A program made the position numbers and the translations under genes. A stretch of 64,000 nt of DNA from positions 124,406 to 188,405 of the forward strand of contig NZ_BMJM01000002.1 in the NCBI RefSeq assembly GCF_014643455.1. Reading direction: 5' to 3'. Shown in pieces: positions 1 to 8,888 of this stretch (its first letter is position 1; every line of letters begins with the position of its first letter). The notes under the pieces are model-generated. The model ran no database searches. It saw only the letters and a list, made by a program, of their open reading frames with translations, and was not told where the DNA came from. The DNA comes from Sandarakinorhabdus glacialis. Lineage in GTDB: Bacteria > Pseudomonadota > Alphaproteobacteria > Sphingomonadales > Sphingomonadaceae.

Positions 1-476
1 GACTGGACGCTGGGCGTCGACGTCAATTACATGAACCCCGATGCCAGCGACGATGATCGCGGGACCTGGCCAACGTCTCCCAGCGCGCCGTGCAGCCGAT
101 ATTGTTGATCGCATCAGCGAGAATTTCGAACTGGTCGGCGGCGCACGCTTCAACCAGATAGAACTCGAGTTCGAGAAGCTTGTCCCGGCGCTTGACGGCG
201 CCAGTCGCAAACAGGACCGGGTGGATCCCATCGTGGGTTTCGGGATGTCGGCGCCGTTCAGCAAGTTGGCGGCGTCGACTGTTCAGGCCAATGTCGGTGA
301 TTGCGGCATCGGCTCGGGCATCGCCGTCCAGTTCAGGCCGATGGTCATTTGAACATCTCGCCGCATGCGACGATCGATGTTGGCTACCAATTGTCCTACA
401 TGAAGTACGAGAAGGGCACCGGTCGCGACCTGTTCTTGTACGATGTGGTATACAAGAGTCCCATTGTCGGTGTGAC
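1..476 (+). pseudogene. Decayed outer-membrane beta-barrel protein, 5' end outside the window
   Basis: Three pieces of one barrel lie in alternating frames. Frame 1 at the left edge reads TLGVDVNYMNP. Frame 2 from about 120 to 350 reads ELVGGARFNQIELEFEKL, then DPIVGFGMSAPFSKL, then TVQANVGDCGIGSG. Frame 1 again from about 352 reads DVGYQLSYMKYEKG and closes with SPIVGVTFRF, a typical terminal strand ending in phenylalanine. This order (GAR strand, DPIVG, GxxGIGS, GYQ, VGxTFRF) matches small sphingomonad outer-membrane proteins whose last strands look like 'WVDPIVG..FGVGSD..GYQ..VGATFRF'. At least two frameshifts are needed and no stop follows the final FRF, so I call it a pseudogene. The family assignment is from memory of the pattern. 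Confidence 0.6.
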
Positions 477-486
477 GTTCCGCTTT

Positions 487-645
487 TGTTCGGCACGCGT
501 CCTGCCGGTTTCGGGCGCTGGCCGGGTTGGCCGCGATCCTCGTCGTGTGCGCTGCAGACGGGCAGGAGCTCGATCCGCGCGGTTATGCAATCTCCCACTC
601 GGCATGAACTTTGCTGTTCACCGCACTGAACAGGTGGCGCGCCGA
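487..645 (+). pseudogene. Possible remnant of an outer-membrane transporter of the phenol MetA-pathway family
   Basis: One frame reads a hydrophobic leader, LAGLAAILVVCAADG, followed by QELDPRGYAIS. A shift of frame gives PLGMNFAVHR. Joined, they resemble the mature start of SphA-like outer-membrane proteins, which often begin 'QELEPRAYSNAPVGMNF'. Nothing downstream continues the gene in any frame. It sits between two other decayed genes, so a gene fragment is plausible, but the match covers only about 40 residues and could be chance. Confidence 0.3.
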
Positions 646-724
646 CGCTGCAACGCATTGGGGGGCGGTACCGACCGTGAGGCTATTGCAAGTTGCTCTG
701 CCCCGCGATCGGCAAGATCCCGTT

Positions 725-1353
725 TTACTTGCGGCTCATCGCCCGATCATAAGAGCGCAGTGCCTTTTGCTTGAGGGCTGTTACTTCGGCCTGGCTGACG
801 AAGCCGTCCTTGCTGGCGTCGAGCGCGGTGAAGGTCTGGTCGATCATGCCGGCATCCAGCCATTCGGTCTTGCTCCATTTTCCGTCGCCATTGGTGTCGG
901 CGGCCTTGAACAGGGCTCGGGCGTCGGCGACACGCGCCTAGAGGTGGTCGCGGGCGGCACGCAGTTCGGCGCGGGTGAGGTTGCCGTCGGCATCGGCATC
1001 GAGGATGTAGAAATTTCCTCGACGCCGCCGGTAGCGACCCATCGGTCGTTTGTCAGCACGCCGTCGGTAGTGGTGTCCGCTACGGCAAGCTGGCCGCGCA
1101 CGACTTCGAGGCGACCACCGGTTGCCTTCGCACCGGCGGCACCATCGGGTGTCCAGTTGCCGGCATTCCGGGAGTCGCGGCGGTCGGCCTCGGCACCGGT
1201 CATGGCACTGTCTTCCTGGCCCTTTGTCTGCTGACAACTGTCGGTAACCTTGGCACTGCACACAGGCTGCGCAGCAGGTGCGACTGGAGCAGCCTCCTGG
1301 GCAAACACGGGCGTCGCCAAGATGGCGGCAATAACGAAGAGTGATTGCGTCAT
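725..1353 (-). pseudogene. EF-hand calcium-binding protein broken by one frameshift and one amber codon
   Basis: The minus-strand gene starts at 1353 with a signal peptide (MTQSLFVIAAILATPVFAQ). Four EF-hand-like loops follow: DTTTDGVLTND, DADADGNLTRAE, DTNGDGKWSKTE and DASKDGFVSQAE. The reading frame changes near 1011-1016 (A/T run) between the first and second loops. A TAG at 938-940 interrupts between the second and third, where the flanks read ARDHL and ARVADARALF. The frame then ends with AMSRK and TAA at 725-727. Intact, it would be a periplasmic EF-hand protein of about 208 residues. Two independent lesions argue for a real pseudogene over a sequencing slip, although both are single-base events. 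Confidence 0.75.
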
Positions 1354-1791
1354 GTTGTACAATCCCACTCAAGCCAAAATGCCGAGAATCCCGGTATATT
1401 ACTCAGGGCCAATGATTGAAAAGCAGCGATCAGTGAGTGAAAGCCGGCCGAATTGTCATCGACAATGACTGCAAGCCGCCTGCCTTGATCGGGGAATATC
1501 GTGCGCCGACGTGCACTGCGAAGGATTGGTGGGCACCGATTTTGACCGGCGAAGCGGTCGTTCGAGTGCGGGCACTGCGCAGCGCGCGGGAAGGATCGCC
1601 AAACATATGGAAACTTTACCGATGTTTGGCAGGCTCGTTTCGCATAACAAATGGTTGCAATTGCCGGTGTGCTTGTAAGTCGTCGAATTGACGTCGATAT
1701 CGATTAGGCCCAGCAGTTGGCACGGGACCTGCAAAGCATTGGTTATCGGAGGCCGGATGGTCTGGATCTCCGCCAACCAGAGGATCTCACC
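1354..1791. other. Intergenic region, no gene seen
   Basis: About 440 bases between the decayed EF-hand gene and urcA. The short open frames here have no family signal or convincing ribosome binding site. The region probably holds the two divergent promoters, but I cannot place them. Confidence 0.6.
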
Positions 1792-2133
1792 ATGTTCGCA
1801 AATGCTTTCACCGCCGTCTCGCACGCCGCCGTTCGCACCGTCATCGGCGCTGTCGGCACCGTCGTCCTGGCCGGCGCCTGCCTTGTTGGCGCAACTGCTC
1901 CAGCCGCTGCCGCCGAAGCGCCGCGCACGGCTTATGTGAAGATCAGCGATCTCAACCTGGGCAGCACAGCCGATCGCCAGCGCCTCGAGTTCCGCGTCAA
2001 TCATGCCGCTCGCCAGGTCTGCCGGACCGGCAGCGACGACCTTCGGTCGCGGAGCGACGAAGCCAACTGTGTCGATGCAGCCCGCGCCGGCGCCGAAGCC
2101 CAGACGAACGTTACCATCGCATCGCGCGACTGA
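1792..2133 (+). CDS. UrcA family protein
   Basis: 113 residues. The ATG at 1792 is preceded by GAGGA at a suitable distance; an upstream TTG frame at 1717 has no comparable site. Residues 1 to about 42 form a long signal peptide ending in PAAAA before EAPRTAYVKISDL. The mature part has the UrcA pattern: VKISDLNL, a DRQRLEFRVNHAARQVC stretch, and two cysteines (RQVC and EANC) likely to form a disulphide. UrcA proteins are small secreted proteins of unknown function common in sphingomonads. The family call is good; no function can be given. Confidence 0.85.
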   Translation: MFANAFTAVSHAAVRTVIGAVGTVVLAGACLVGATAPAAAAEAPRTAYVKISDLNLGSTADRQRLEFRVNHAARQVCRTGSDDLRSRSDEANCVDAARAGAEAQTNVTIASRD

Positions 2134-2160
2134 GATTTCCGCGATGCAGCCAAACAAGGG

Positions 2161-2184
2161 CGGGGCGGAGGTCATCCCGCCCCG
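2161..2184. terminator. GC-rich hairpin between convergent urcA and panD
   Basis: Arms CGGGGCGG (2161-2168) and CCGCCCCG (2177-2184) are perfectly complementary around an 8-base loop. It lies 27 bases past urcA and 8 bases past panD, which run towards each other. There is no strong T-run on either side, so termination is inferred from position and stem strength. Confidence 0.5.
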
Positions 2185-2192
2185 TTGTCGCG

Positions 2193-2558
2193 TCAAAGGA
2201 CCGTGTTTGCGGTCTCTCCGAGAAAACGCACGAAGCGATTGGCTTCGTCGACAAGAATGACCGATGGCTCGATCGGCGCGGCCGAAAGTTCAAAGCCCAT
2301 GATGATGATCTGTTCGCCCCTGGCGATCAAATGCGCTGCGGCGCCGTTCATCGCGATTGCGCCGGACCCGCGCGGGCCGCTGATGACATAGGTTTCAAGC
2401 CTGGAGCCTGAGGTGTTGGACACGACGAGGACGCGTTCGCCCGCCCACAGGCCGACCTGGTCGAGGAGATCCTGGTCGATGGTGATCGAGCCGATATAGG
2501 CCAGGTTGGCCTCGGTCACATAGGCATTGTGGATCTTCGATCGCAGTAACCAGCGCAT
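2193..2558 (-). CDS. panD: Aspartate 1-decarboxylase proenzyme
   Basis: 121 residues. PanD decarboxylates L-aspartate to beta-alanine for pantothenate and coenzyme A synthesis in the cytoplasm. It is made as a proenzyme that cleaves itself at Gly-Ser to create the pyruvoyl cofactor. Visible here are the substrate lysine region SKIHNAYVTEANL, the processing site YIGSITID (Gly23-Ser24), RLETYVI, and RGSGAIAMNGAAAHL, which is the conserved RGSGxxxxNGAAA block. The usual length is about 115-140. I chose the ATG at 2558 since it gives the normal N-terminus (MRWLLRSKIH); the frame runs open upstream without family similarity. It is a single gene, convergent with urcA and 87 bases from the efflux operon end. 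Confidence 0.9.
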   Translation of the reverse strand: MRWLLRSKIHNAYVTEANLAYIGSITIDQDLLDQVGLWAGERVLVVSNTSGSRLETYVISGPRGSGAIAMNGAAAHLIARGEQIIIMGFELSAAPIEPSVILVDEANRFVRFLGETANTVL

Positions 2559-2645
2559 TTCGGTCTTGCCTCTGCCCAAGGGCGGTTGTTGCCGGCGCCT
2601 CCTCCCACAACTGCGGGGAAGGTTCAATCATATCTCGCATGAGGC

Positions 2646-4088
2646 TTACATCGCCGCGGCGGTTCCGGCGGGGGCGGTGGCGTCCGCCTGCCAACCGCCG
2701 CCCAAGGCGCGGAACAGGTCGATCTGGGCGGTGATGACGCGGGCGTTGGAGGCGGCGAGCGCGGCTTCGGTATCGGCGAAGCTGCGCTCGGCGTCGATGA
2801 GGCTGAGCGAGTCGACGCGGCCTTCGCGGAGTTGCGCGCGCACGATGCGGACGGCGATCGCGGCTTCGGCACTGGCGTCGCCCAGGGCCTGGCGGCGATC
2901 GAGTTCATGGGTGAAGGCGGAAAGCGCGGTTTCGGTTTCGCGCAGGGCCTGGAGGATCGTCTGGTCGAAGCCGGCAAGGGCGGCGGCGGTGTCGGCGTTG
3001 GCACCGTCGATGTTGGCCCGCGCGGCCTCCTGGTTGAGGAAGTTCCACGACAGGAGCCCGCCGGTGAAGAAACGGAGTGCGCTGCTGGTCAAGGAGTTGC
3101 CGAAGCCGGTGCTGGTCGAGCCGACCGAGGCGCCGAGCGAGATCGTCGGGTATAGATCGGCTGTGGCGACGCCGATGCGTGCGGTCTGGGCGGCGAGGCG
3201 TCGCTCGGCGGCGCGCACGTCGGGGCGGCGTGCCAGCAAGGCGCGGCCGTCGCCGACGGGGAGCGGGCGATCGAGATGGAGGAGGGTAGCGCCGGTGTGG
3301 ATTGTTGGGGGCAGGTCGCGCGGCGTGCGGCCGGTGAGCAGCGCGAGGCTGTAGAGCGCGGCGTCGCGCTCGGCCTCGAGCGGCGGCACGCTGGCGCGGA
3401 CCTGGTCGCGCAGCGTCGCGGCGCGGGCGGTATTGAGGCGGGTGGCGCGGCCGGCTTCGTAGCGCTTGGCGGTCAGCTTAACGCTCTGGTCGACGAGGAC
3501 GACGATGCGGCGGGCGACGCGGATACGCTCCGCCAGCGAGCCGAGATCGGCATAGGCGCGGGTGGTTTCGGCGACGATGGCGACGCGCACGGCATCGCGA
3601 TCGGCGTCGGCGGCGGCGACATCGCCGCGCGCGGCTTCGATACCGCGCGAGATGCGGCCGAACAGGTCGACTTCATAGGCGATGCTGATGCCGCCATCGA
3701 CGACGCCGTTGTTGCGGCTGAAGCCGGGCAACGATTGAATCGACGGCAGGCGTTGATAGCCGCCCCGTGCGTCGAAGGTGGCGCTGGGCAGGCGATCGCC
3801 GCGGACGCCGCGCAGGGCGGCGCGAGCCTTGTCGAGGTTGGCCGCCGCGATGGCGATGTCCTTGTTGGCGGCGAGGGTGTCGGCCACCAGGCCATCGAGG
3901 ATCGGGTCCTGGTAGAGTTGCCACCAGTTGCCGGCGGGTTGGTCGGCGCTGGTGACCGCCGGCGAGGCGCTGCCGATGAAGGCGGGCGCCGACGCAACCG
4001 GGGGTTTCGGCGTGACATAGTCGGGGCCGACGGTGCAGGCGGCGAGCGCCAGCAATATGCCGAGGCTTGGGATGCGGTACATGGTCAT
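2646..4088 (-). CDS. RND efflux outer-membrane factor, NodT/OprM family lipoprotein
   Basis: 480 residues. It forms the trimeric outer-membrane channel that completes the RND pump encoded by the two genes upstream. The N-terminus carries a lipoprotein signal with lipobox LAAC, followed by TVGPDYVTP, the usual start of mature OprM/NodT proteins. Two OEP repeats follow, with the typical GNWWQLYQDP, PSATFDARGGYQ and RRPDVRAAERRLAAQTARIGVA segments. The start at 4088 gives MTMYRIP; a second ATG sits two codons in. It lies 5 bases after the pump gene and ends the operon. Substrates cannot be read from sequence. Confidence 0.92.
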   Translation of the reverse strand: MTMYRIPSLGILLALAACTVGPDYVTPKPPVASAPAFIGSASPAVTSADQPAGNWWQLYQDPILDGLVADTLAANKDIAIAAANLDKARAALRGVRGDRLPSATFDARGGYQRLPSIQSLPGFSRNNGVVDGGISIAYEVDLFGRISRGIEAARGDVAAADADRDAVRVAIVAETTRAYADLGSLAERIRVARRIVVLVDQSVKLTAKRYEAGRATRLNTARAATLRDQVRASVPPLEAERDAALYSLALLTGRTPRDLPPTIHTGATLLHLDRPLPVGDGRALLARRPDVRAAERRLAAQTARIGVATADLYPTISLGASVGSTSTGFGNSLTSSALRFFTGGLLSWNFLNQEAARANIDGANADTAAALAGFDQTILQALRETETALSAFTHELDRRQALGDASAEAAIAVRIVRAQLREGRVDSLSLIDAERSFADTEAALAASNARVITAQIDLFRALGGGWQADATAPAGTAAAM

Positions 4089-4093
4089 CGTTC

Positions 4094-7000
4094 CTATTCG
4101 GCCGGCTGGAGGTTCGTGGTCCGGGCCAGTGGTCGCCATGCCGAAAGCGCGCGGCAGGCGACGTAGAAGGTCGGCGTGAAGATCAACCCGAAGACGGTGA
4201 CGCCGATCATGCCGAAGAACACCGCGGTGCCGAGTGCCTGGCGGAGTTCGGCACCGGCGCCGGTCGCCAGCACCAGCGGCAGCGCGCCGAGGATGAAGGC
4301 GAACGAGGTCATCAGGATCGGCCGGAGACGATCGCGAGCGGCGCGGACGGCGGCTTCGGCCGGGGTCAGGCCATCGACTTCTTCGCCCTGGCGGGCGAAT
4401 TCGACGATCAGGATGGCGTTCTTGGCAGCAAGCGCGATCAGCACGACGAGGCCGATCTGGGTCAGGACGTTGTTGTCCATGCCGCGCAGGTTGATGCCGA
4501 CCATCGCCGCGAGCAGGCACATCGGCACGATCAGGATGATCGCCAGTGGGAGCGTCAGGCTTTCATACTGGGCCGCGAGGACGAGGAAGACGAAGACGAC
4601 GGCCAGGGCGAAGACGATGGCCGCGGTCGAGCCGGCGGCCTTTTGCTGGAAGGCGATGCCGGTCCAGCTTGTGGTATAGTCGGCGGGCAGGGTCGAAGCG
4701 GCGAGCTGCTCCATCGCGGTAAGCGACTGGCCCGACGAGAAGCCGGGAGCGGTGTCGCCATCGACCTCGACTGCGGGGAAGAGGTTGTAGCGGGTGACGC
4801 GGTACGGCCCGGTCTTGTCACGGAAGTTGGCGACGGCACCGAGGGGAACCATGGCGCCGGAGTTGGAGCGGGTTTTCAGATTGGCGATGTCGGCGACGGT
4901 GTTGCGATAGGGTGCGTCGGCCTGTGCGGTGACGCGGTAGGTGCGGCCGAGCAGGTTGAAGTCGTTGACGAAGGCCGAGCCGAGATAGACCTGGAGTGCC
5001 TCGAAGACACGCGCGGGAGGGACGCCGAGAAGGTCGGCCTTGGCACGGTTGATGTCGGCGAAGATGCTCGGCGTGCCGGTATCGAAGAAGCTGTAGACTT
5101 GGGCGAGGCCCTTGGTGGCGTTGGCCTTTTCGATCAGGCCGAACGAGACCTTGCCGAGCGCCGCATAGCCGTGGCCGCCGTGGTCCTCGACCATGATGCG
5201 GTAGCCGCCGGCCGAGCCGATACCCTGGATGAGGGGCGGCGGCACGACGAGCGTGCGGGCTTCGTCGATATCGGCGATGCTGGCCTGGGCCTCGGCCATG
5301 ATGCTTTGCAGGGTGACACCTAGTGCGGCGCGTTCCTCGAAGGATTTGAGCGGGATATAGGCGGCAGCGGAGTTCGGCGCGGCGGTTTGCGAGGGACCGT
5401 CGAAGCCGGCGAGCATTACCGAGCCGTTGACGCCTTTTAGCGGCAGGATCCGCGCCGAGACCTTGCGGAGGACGGCGTCGGTGCGCTCGAGCGAGGCGCC
5501 GGGGGGCAGCTGAACGATGGTGAGGAAATAGCCCTGGTCCTGCGCCGGGATGAAGCCGGTCGGGGTGAAGGTGAAGGCAGCGGCGGTGAGCGCGATCAGC
5601 CCGGCATAGGCGGCGAAGACCGACTTGGGGCGTTGGACGAGGGTGCGTGTCAGGCTGGCATAGGCGGTGCTCAGGCGGTCGAAGCCGCGGTTGAAGGCGG
5701 CGCCGGCGCGGGGGCCGATACCGCGCCAGCCGCTGGGGGCGGGGGCGTGATGGTCCTTGCCGCGGAGCAGCATCGCCGCAAGGGCAGGGGAGAGGGTGAG
5801 CGACAGCACGAGCGAGATCACCGTTGCGGTGGTGATGGTGACGGCGAACTGGCGGTAGAATTCGCCCGAGATACCGGTGAGGAAAACGGTGGGGATGAAC
5901 ACCGCGCAGAGGACGAGGACGATGGCGACGAGGGCGACGGAGACTTCGTCCATCGAGGTGCGCGCGGCTTCGAGCGGGGACAGGCTCCGCTCGAGGTTGC
6001 GCTCGACGTTCTCGACGACGACGATGGCATCATCGACGACGATGCCGATGGCGAGCACCAGTCCGAACAGCGACAAATTGTTGAGCGAATAGCCGAGCGC
6101 CGAGAGCATGGCGAAGCTGCCGATCAACGAGACCGGGATGGCGATGATCGGGATGATCGCGGCGCGCCAGCTTTGCAGGAAGATGAGGATGACGAGGACG
6201 ACGAGGATGATGGCCTCGACGAGGGTGCTTTTGACGGCGTCGATCGACTGGCTGATGAACTCGGTCGGGTTGTAGATGATGCGGTATTCGAGACCCTTGG
6301 GGAAGCGCTTGGCCATTAGGTCGAGTTCGGCGTGGATGCCGTCGGCGGCGGCGAGGGCGTTCGAGCCGGGGCGCTGGAAGACGGCAAGGATCAGCGATTC
6401 CTCGCCGCTGAGATAGGTGTTGGTGCCGTAATCCTGGGCGCCGAGTTCGACGCGGGCGACGTCGGAGACGCGGGTCTGGCGGCCACTGGCATCGGTGCGG
6501 ATGACGATGTTGGCGAACTGTGCCGGATCGGTCAGCCGGCCTTGCGTTTCGACGTTGAGCTGGAAGGCGTTTCCGCGGGCATATGGGGGCTGGCCGAGGG
6601 TGCCGGCGGAAACCTGGACGTTCTGGGCGCGCAGGGCGGCGATGATTTCGCCCGCCGTCAGGTCGAGCGACGCCGCCTTGCCGGGGTTGATCCAGACGCG
6701 CATGCCGTAATCGCGGGCACCGAACAGGCGGACGTCGCCGACACCGTCGACACGGGCGAGGCGGTCGCGGATCTGGGTGAGTGCGTAGTTGGAAACATAG
6801 CTGCGATCGAGCGATTTATCCGGCGATATCAGGTTGATGACCATGAGGAAGTCGGGCGAGGCTTTCTGGGTGACGATGCCGAGGCGGCGGACGTCCTCGG
6901 GCAGGCGCGGCTCCGCGATGGCGACGCGGTTCTGGACGAGCACCTGCGCCGCATCGAGATCGGTGCCGATCTTGAAGGTGACGGTGATGGTGACGCGGCC

Positions 7001-7261
7001 GTCGCCGGTCGATTGCGACGACTGGTAGAGCATGTTGTCGACGCCGTTGATCTCCTGCTCGATCGGCGCGGCGACGGTGTCGGCGACGACCTCGGCAGTG
7101 GCGCCGGGGTAGTTTGCGGTGACGGTTACCGTTGGCGGCACGATGTCGGGATATTGGGCGATCGGCAGCCGGAAATAAGCGGCGAGGCCGATGATGACGA
7201 TGACGATGGCCAGCACCGCGGCGAAGATCGGCCGGGTGATGAAGAAGCGGGAGAAACGCAT
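4094..7261 (-). CDS. RND multidrug efflux pump, inner-membrane HAE1-type permease
   Basis: 1055 residues, the normal length for AcrB/MexF proteins. It is the proton-driven inner-membrane pump of a tripartite efflux system. The N-terminus (MRFSRFFITRPIFAAVLAI) is the first membrane helix. The proton relay aspartates are seen in LAIGIVVDDAIVVVEN of helix 4, and the ends of both halves have FLQSWRAAIIPIIAIPVSL and PLAIILIVPMCLLAAM. Twelve membrane helices and two large periplasmic loops fit the ordering. The start at 7261 is supported by alignment of the N-terminus; the frame is open nine codons further. It lies 10 bases after the adaptor gene. The partner set looks more like MexEF-OprN than AcrAB, but that is inference. 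Confidence 0.95.
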   Translation of the reverse strand: MRFSRFFITRPIFAAVLAIVIVIIGLAAYFRLPIAQYPDIVPPTVTVTANYPGATAEVVADTVAAPIEQEINGVDNMLYQSSQSTGDGRVTITVTFKIGTDLDAAQVLVQNRVAIAEPRLPEDVRRLGIVTQKASPDFLMVINLISPDKSLDRSYVSNYALTQIRDRLARVDGVGDVRLFGARDYGMRVWINPGKAASLDLTAGEIIAALRAQNVQVSAGTLGQPPYARGNAFQLNVETQGRLTDPAQFANIVIRTDASGRQTRVSDVARVELGAQDYGTNTYLSGEESLILAVFQRPGSNALAAADGIHAELDLMAKRFPKGLEYRIIYNPTEFISQSIDAVKSTLVEAIILVVLVILIFLQSWRAAIIPIIAIPVSLIGSFAMLSALGYSLNNLSLFGLVLAIGIVVDDAIVVVENVERNLERSLSPLEAARTSMDEVSVALVAIVLVLCAVFIPTVFLTGISGEFYRQFAVTITTATVISLVLSLTLSPALAAMLLRGKDHHAPAPSGWRGIGPRAGAAFNRGFDRLSTAYASLTRTLVQRPKSVFAAYAGLIALTAAAFTFTPTGFIPAQDQGYFLTIVQLPPGASLERTDAVLRKVSARILPLKGVNGSVMLAGFDGPSQTAAPNSAAAYIPLKSFEERAALGVTLQSIMAEAQASIADIDEARTLVVPPPLIQGIGSAGGYRIMVEDHGGHGYAALGKVSFGLIEKANATKGLAQVYSFFDTGTPSIFADINRAKADLLGVPPARVFEALQVYLGSAFVNDFNLLGRTYRVTAQADAPYRNTVADIANLKTRSNSGAMVPLGAVANFRDKTGPYRVTRYNLFPAVEVDGDTAPGFSSGQSLTAMEQLAASTLPADYTTSWTGIAFQQKAAGSTAAIVFALAVVFVFLVLAAQYESLTLPLAIILIVPMCLLAAMVGINLRGMDNNVLTQIGLVVLIALAAKNAILIVEFARQGEEVDGLTPAEAAVRAARDRLRPILMTSFAFILGALPLVLATGAGAELRQALGTAVFFGMIGVTVFGLIFTPTFYVACRALSAWRPLARTTNLQPAE

Positions 7262-7271
7262 TGAACTGGTC

Positions 7272-8531
7272 CTAGCGGGCCGCAGCAAAGGTCGCCTGGG
7301 CGGCGATCGGTGCGGTGGAATCGAGTGTCATGGTGTCGTCGGCGCTGGCGGCCGCGGTCGTCGTTTTGGGCGTGACGGGCGCGCCGGGGATGGCGTTCTG
7401 CATGCCCTGGACGATGACGCGGTCGGTCGGCTTGAGGCCGCTGCGGACGATGCGCAGGCCTTCGATGACGGGGCCTAGGACGACGGGGTGGATGGCGACG
7501 ATATTGTCGGCGCCAACGACCTGCACGGTCTTGCGGGCCTGATCGGTGCCGATGGCACTGTCGGGCACAAGCAGGGCCGAGCGGGTCGGGCCGCTGGCGA
7601 GCCGCATGTTGCCGAACATGCCGGGGGTGAGGAAATAGCCCGGGTTGGCGATGATGGCACGGCCGCGGATGGTGCCGGCGCCGGGATCGATGCGGTTGTC
7701 GCTGAAATCGACGCGGCCTTTCCAGCGGTAGCCGGTTTCGTCCTGGAGCTGAATTTCGACGCGGTCGTTGGTTGCGTCGCCACCGCGGTGGGCCTTGAGG
7801 TAAAGCGCCTCGGAGCCGTCGAAGCTGAAGTAGATCGGGTCGAGGGCGTAGACGGTGGTGAGGAGCGTGGCGCTGTTGGCCTCGCCGCCGGCGACGAGGT
7901 TGCCGATATCGGCGCGGCGGTCGGAGATGCGGCCGGTGATGGGGGAGCGGACTTCGGTGAATTCGACGTCGAGGGCGCGGGCGGTGACCTGGGCGCGGGC
8001 GGCGCCGACGGCGGCTTCGGCGGCACGAAGCGCGGCGCGGAGGGTGTCGATTTCCTCGGCGGAGACGGCCTCGTCGGCGATGAGGCGGGTGGCGCGGGCG
8101 AGGGCGCTATGGGCCAGTTGGACGGATGACAAGGCGCTTGATTCGCGGGCTTTTGCTTCGGCGAGGGCGGCGGCGAAGGGGCGTGCATCGATACGGAACA
8201 GGAGCTGGCCCTGGCGGACGATTTCGCCGTCGGTGAAGAAGATCCCGGTCAGGGCGCCGGAGACGCGGGGGCGGATTTCAACCGATTTGCTGGGGGCGAA
8301 GCGACCGATATAGTCGTCCCACTCGTTGACCTGGCGAACCAGCGGCACGGCGACGGTGACGCCGGGGGGCGGCAGGGCGGCCTGGGCGGGGGCGGCGCTG
8401 CCGGCGAGCTTGGCGGCACCGATGGCGATGAGGGCGGTGGTGCCGAGGATGATGGCAACGCCGACACGGTTGGGGCGGCGCCGGGCGCGGTCGATGGCGC
8501 GGGAAAAGTCGGATTGTACGGTCATGTTCAT
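7272..8531 (-). CDS. RND efflux periplasmic adaptor (membrane fusion protein)
   Basis: 419 residues. It bridges the pump and the outer-membrane channel. An N-terminal membrane segment (VGVAIILGTTALIAIGAA) anchors it; there is no lipobox cysteine. The biotinyl-lipoyl half-motifs flank a helical hairpin: DYIGRFAPSKSVEIRPRVSG and LDVEFTEVRSPITGRIS, and the C-terminal barrel has LLVPDSAIGTDQARKTVQVV. It is first of the three pump genes and overlaps a small upstream frame by ATGA. The tail is rich in Ala and Thr and lacks conservation. Assignment is secure; the substrate range is unknown. Confidence 0.93.
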   Translation of the reverse strand: MNMTVQSDFSRAIDRARRRPNRVGVAIILGTTALIAIGAAKLAGSAAPAQAALPPPGVTVAVPLVRQVNEWDDYIGRFAPSKSVEIRPRVSGALTGIFFTDGEIVRQGQLLFRIDARPFAAALAEAKARESSALSSVQLAHSALARATRLIADEAVSAEEIDTLRAALRAAEAAVGAARAQVTARALDVEFTEVRSPITGRISDRRADIGNLVAGGEANSATLLTTVYALDPIYFSFDGSEALYLKAHRGGDATNDRVEIQLQDETGYRWKGRVDFSDNRIDPGAGTIRGRAIIANPGYFLTPGMFGNMRLASGPTRSALLVPDSAIGTDQARKTVQVVGADNIVAIHPVVLGPVIEGLRIVRSGLKPTDRVIVQGMQNAIPGAPVTPKTTTAAASADDTMTLDSTAPIAAQATFAAAR

Positions 8532-8773
8532 GCGCGGAGATCCTGATGGGTTGCGAGCAGCGCGAATTCGGCGGCGTGCACGTCTTCGATGCGGTAGAGG
8601 GCAGGGGTGAAGTGACGCGCCTCGCCGAGCAGCATTGTCAGTAGCTTGTCGATGATGTCGGGCGCGGCGACCGGGCTACCCAGGGCGGCGGATGGCGCCT
8701 GGGTGCCGCAGCGCTTGATGGCGCGGTTCGATGCGCCGCGCTTTTCAACGTGATCCACACATGCCATGTTCAT
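8528..8773 (-). CDS. Small hypothetical protein translationally coupled to the efflux adaptor
   Basis: 81 residues beginning MNMACVDHVEKRG. I do not recognise a family. It lies between the regulatory palindrome and the adaptor gene, in the same direction. Its TGA overlaps the adaptor ATG (ATGA), the arrangement of translational coupling. There is no membrane segment or signal peptide. It may be a real small operon member, a leader peptide, or only the 5' leader of the pump mRNA that happens to be open. Confidence 0.4.
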   Translation of the reverse strand: MNMACVDHVEKRGASNRAIKRCGTQAPSAALGSPVAAPDIIDKLLTMLLGEARHFTPALYRIEDVHAAEFALLATHQDLRA

Positions 8774-8789
8774 ATTCCCTGCGCTATCA

Positions 8790-8838
8790 AATGTAACAGA
8801 CCGGTACGTCTTGATGTTACGTACCGTTCTGTTACATT
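8790..8838. promoter_or_regulatory. Large palindrome, probable operator of the TetR regulator and efflux operon
   Basis: Left arm 8790-8809 (AATGTAACAGACCGGTACGT) pairs with right arm 8819-8838 (ACGTACCGTTCTGTTACATT), with one mismatch in 20 and a 9-base spacer. It is centred in the 115-base gap between the divergent efflux operon and tetR gene. TTGATG (8811) and TACATT (8833), 16 bases apart, could be the tetR promoter inside the operator. Binding by the neighbouring TetR protein is inferred from position, as is usual for this arrangement. Confidence 0.75.
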
Positions 8839-8888
8839 AAGTCAAGCGTCGGTTGGGGAATTCGGCGCGAACGCGAGGCAAAGAAAAA

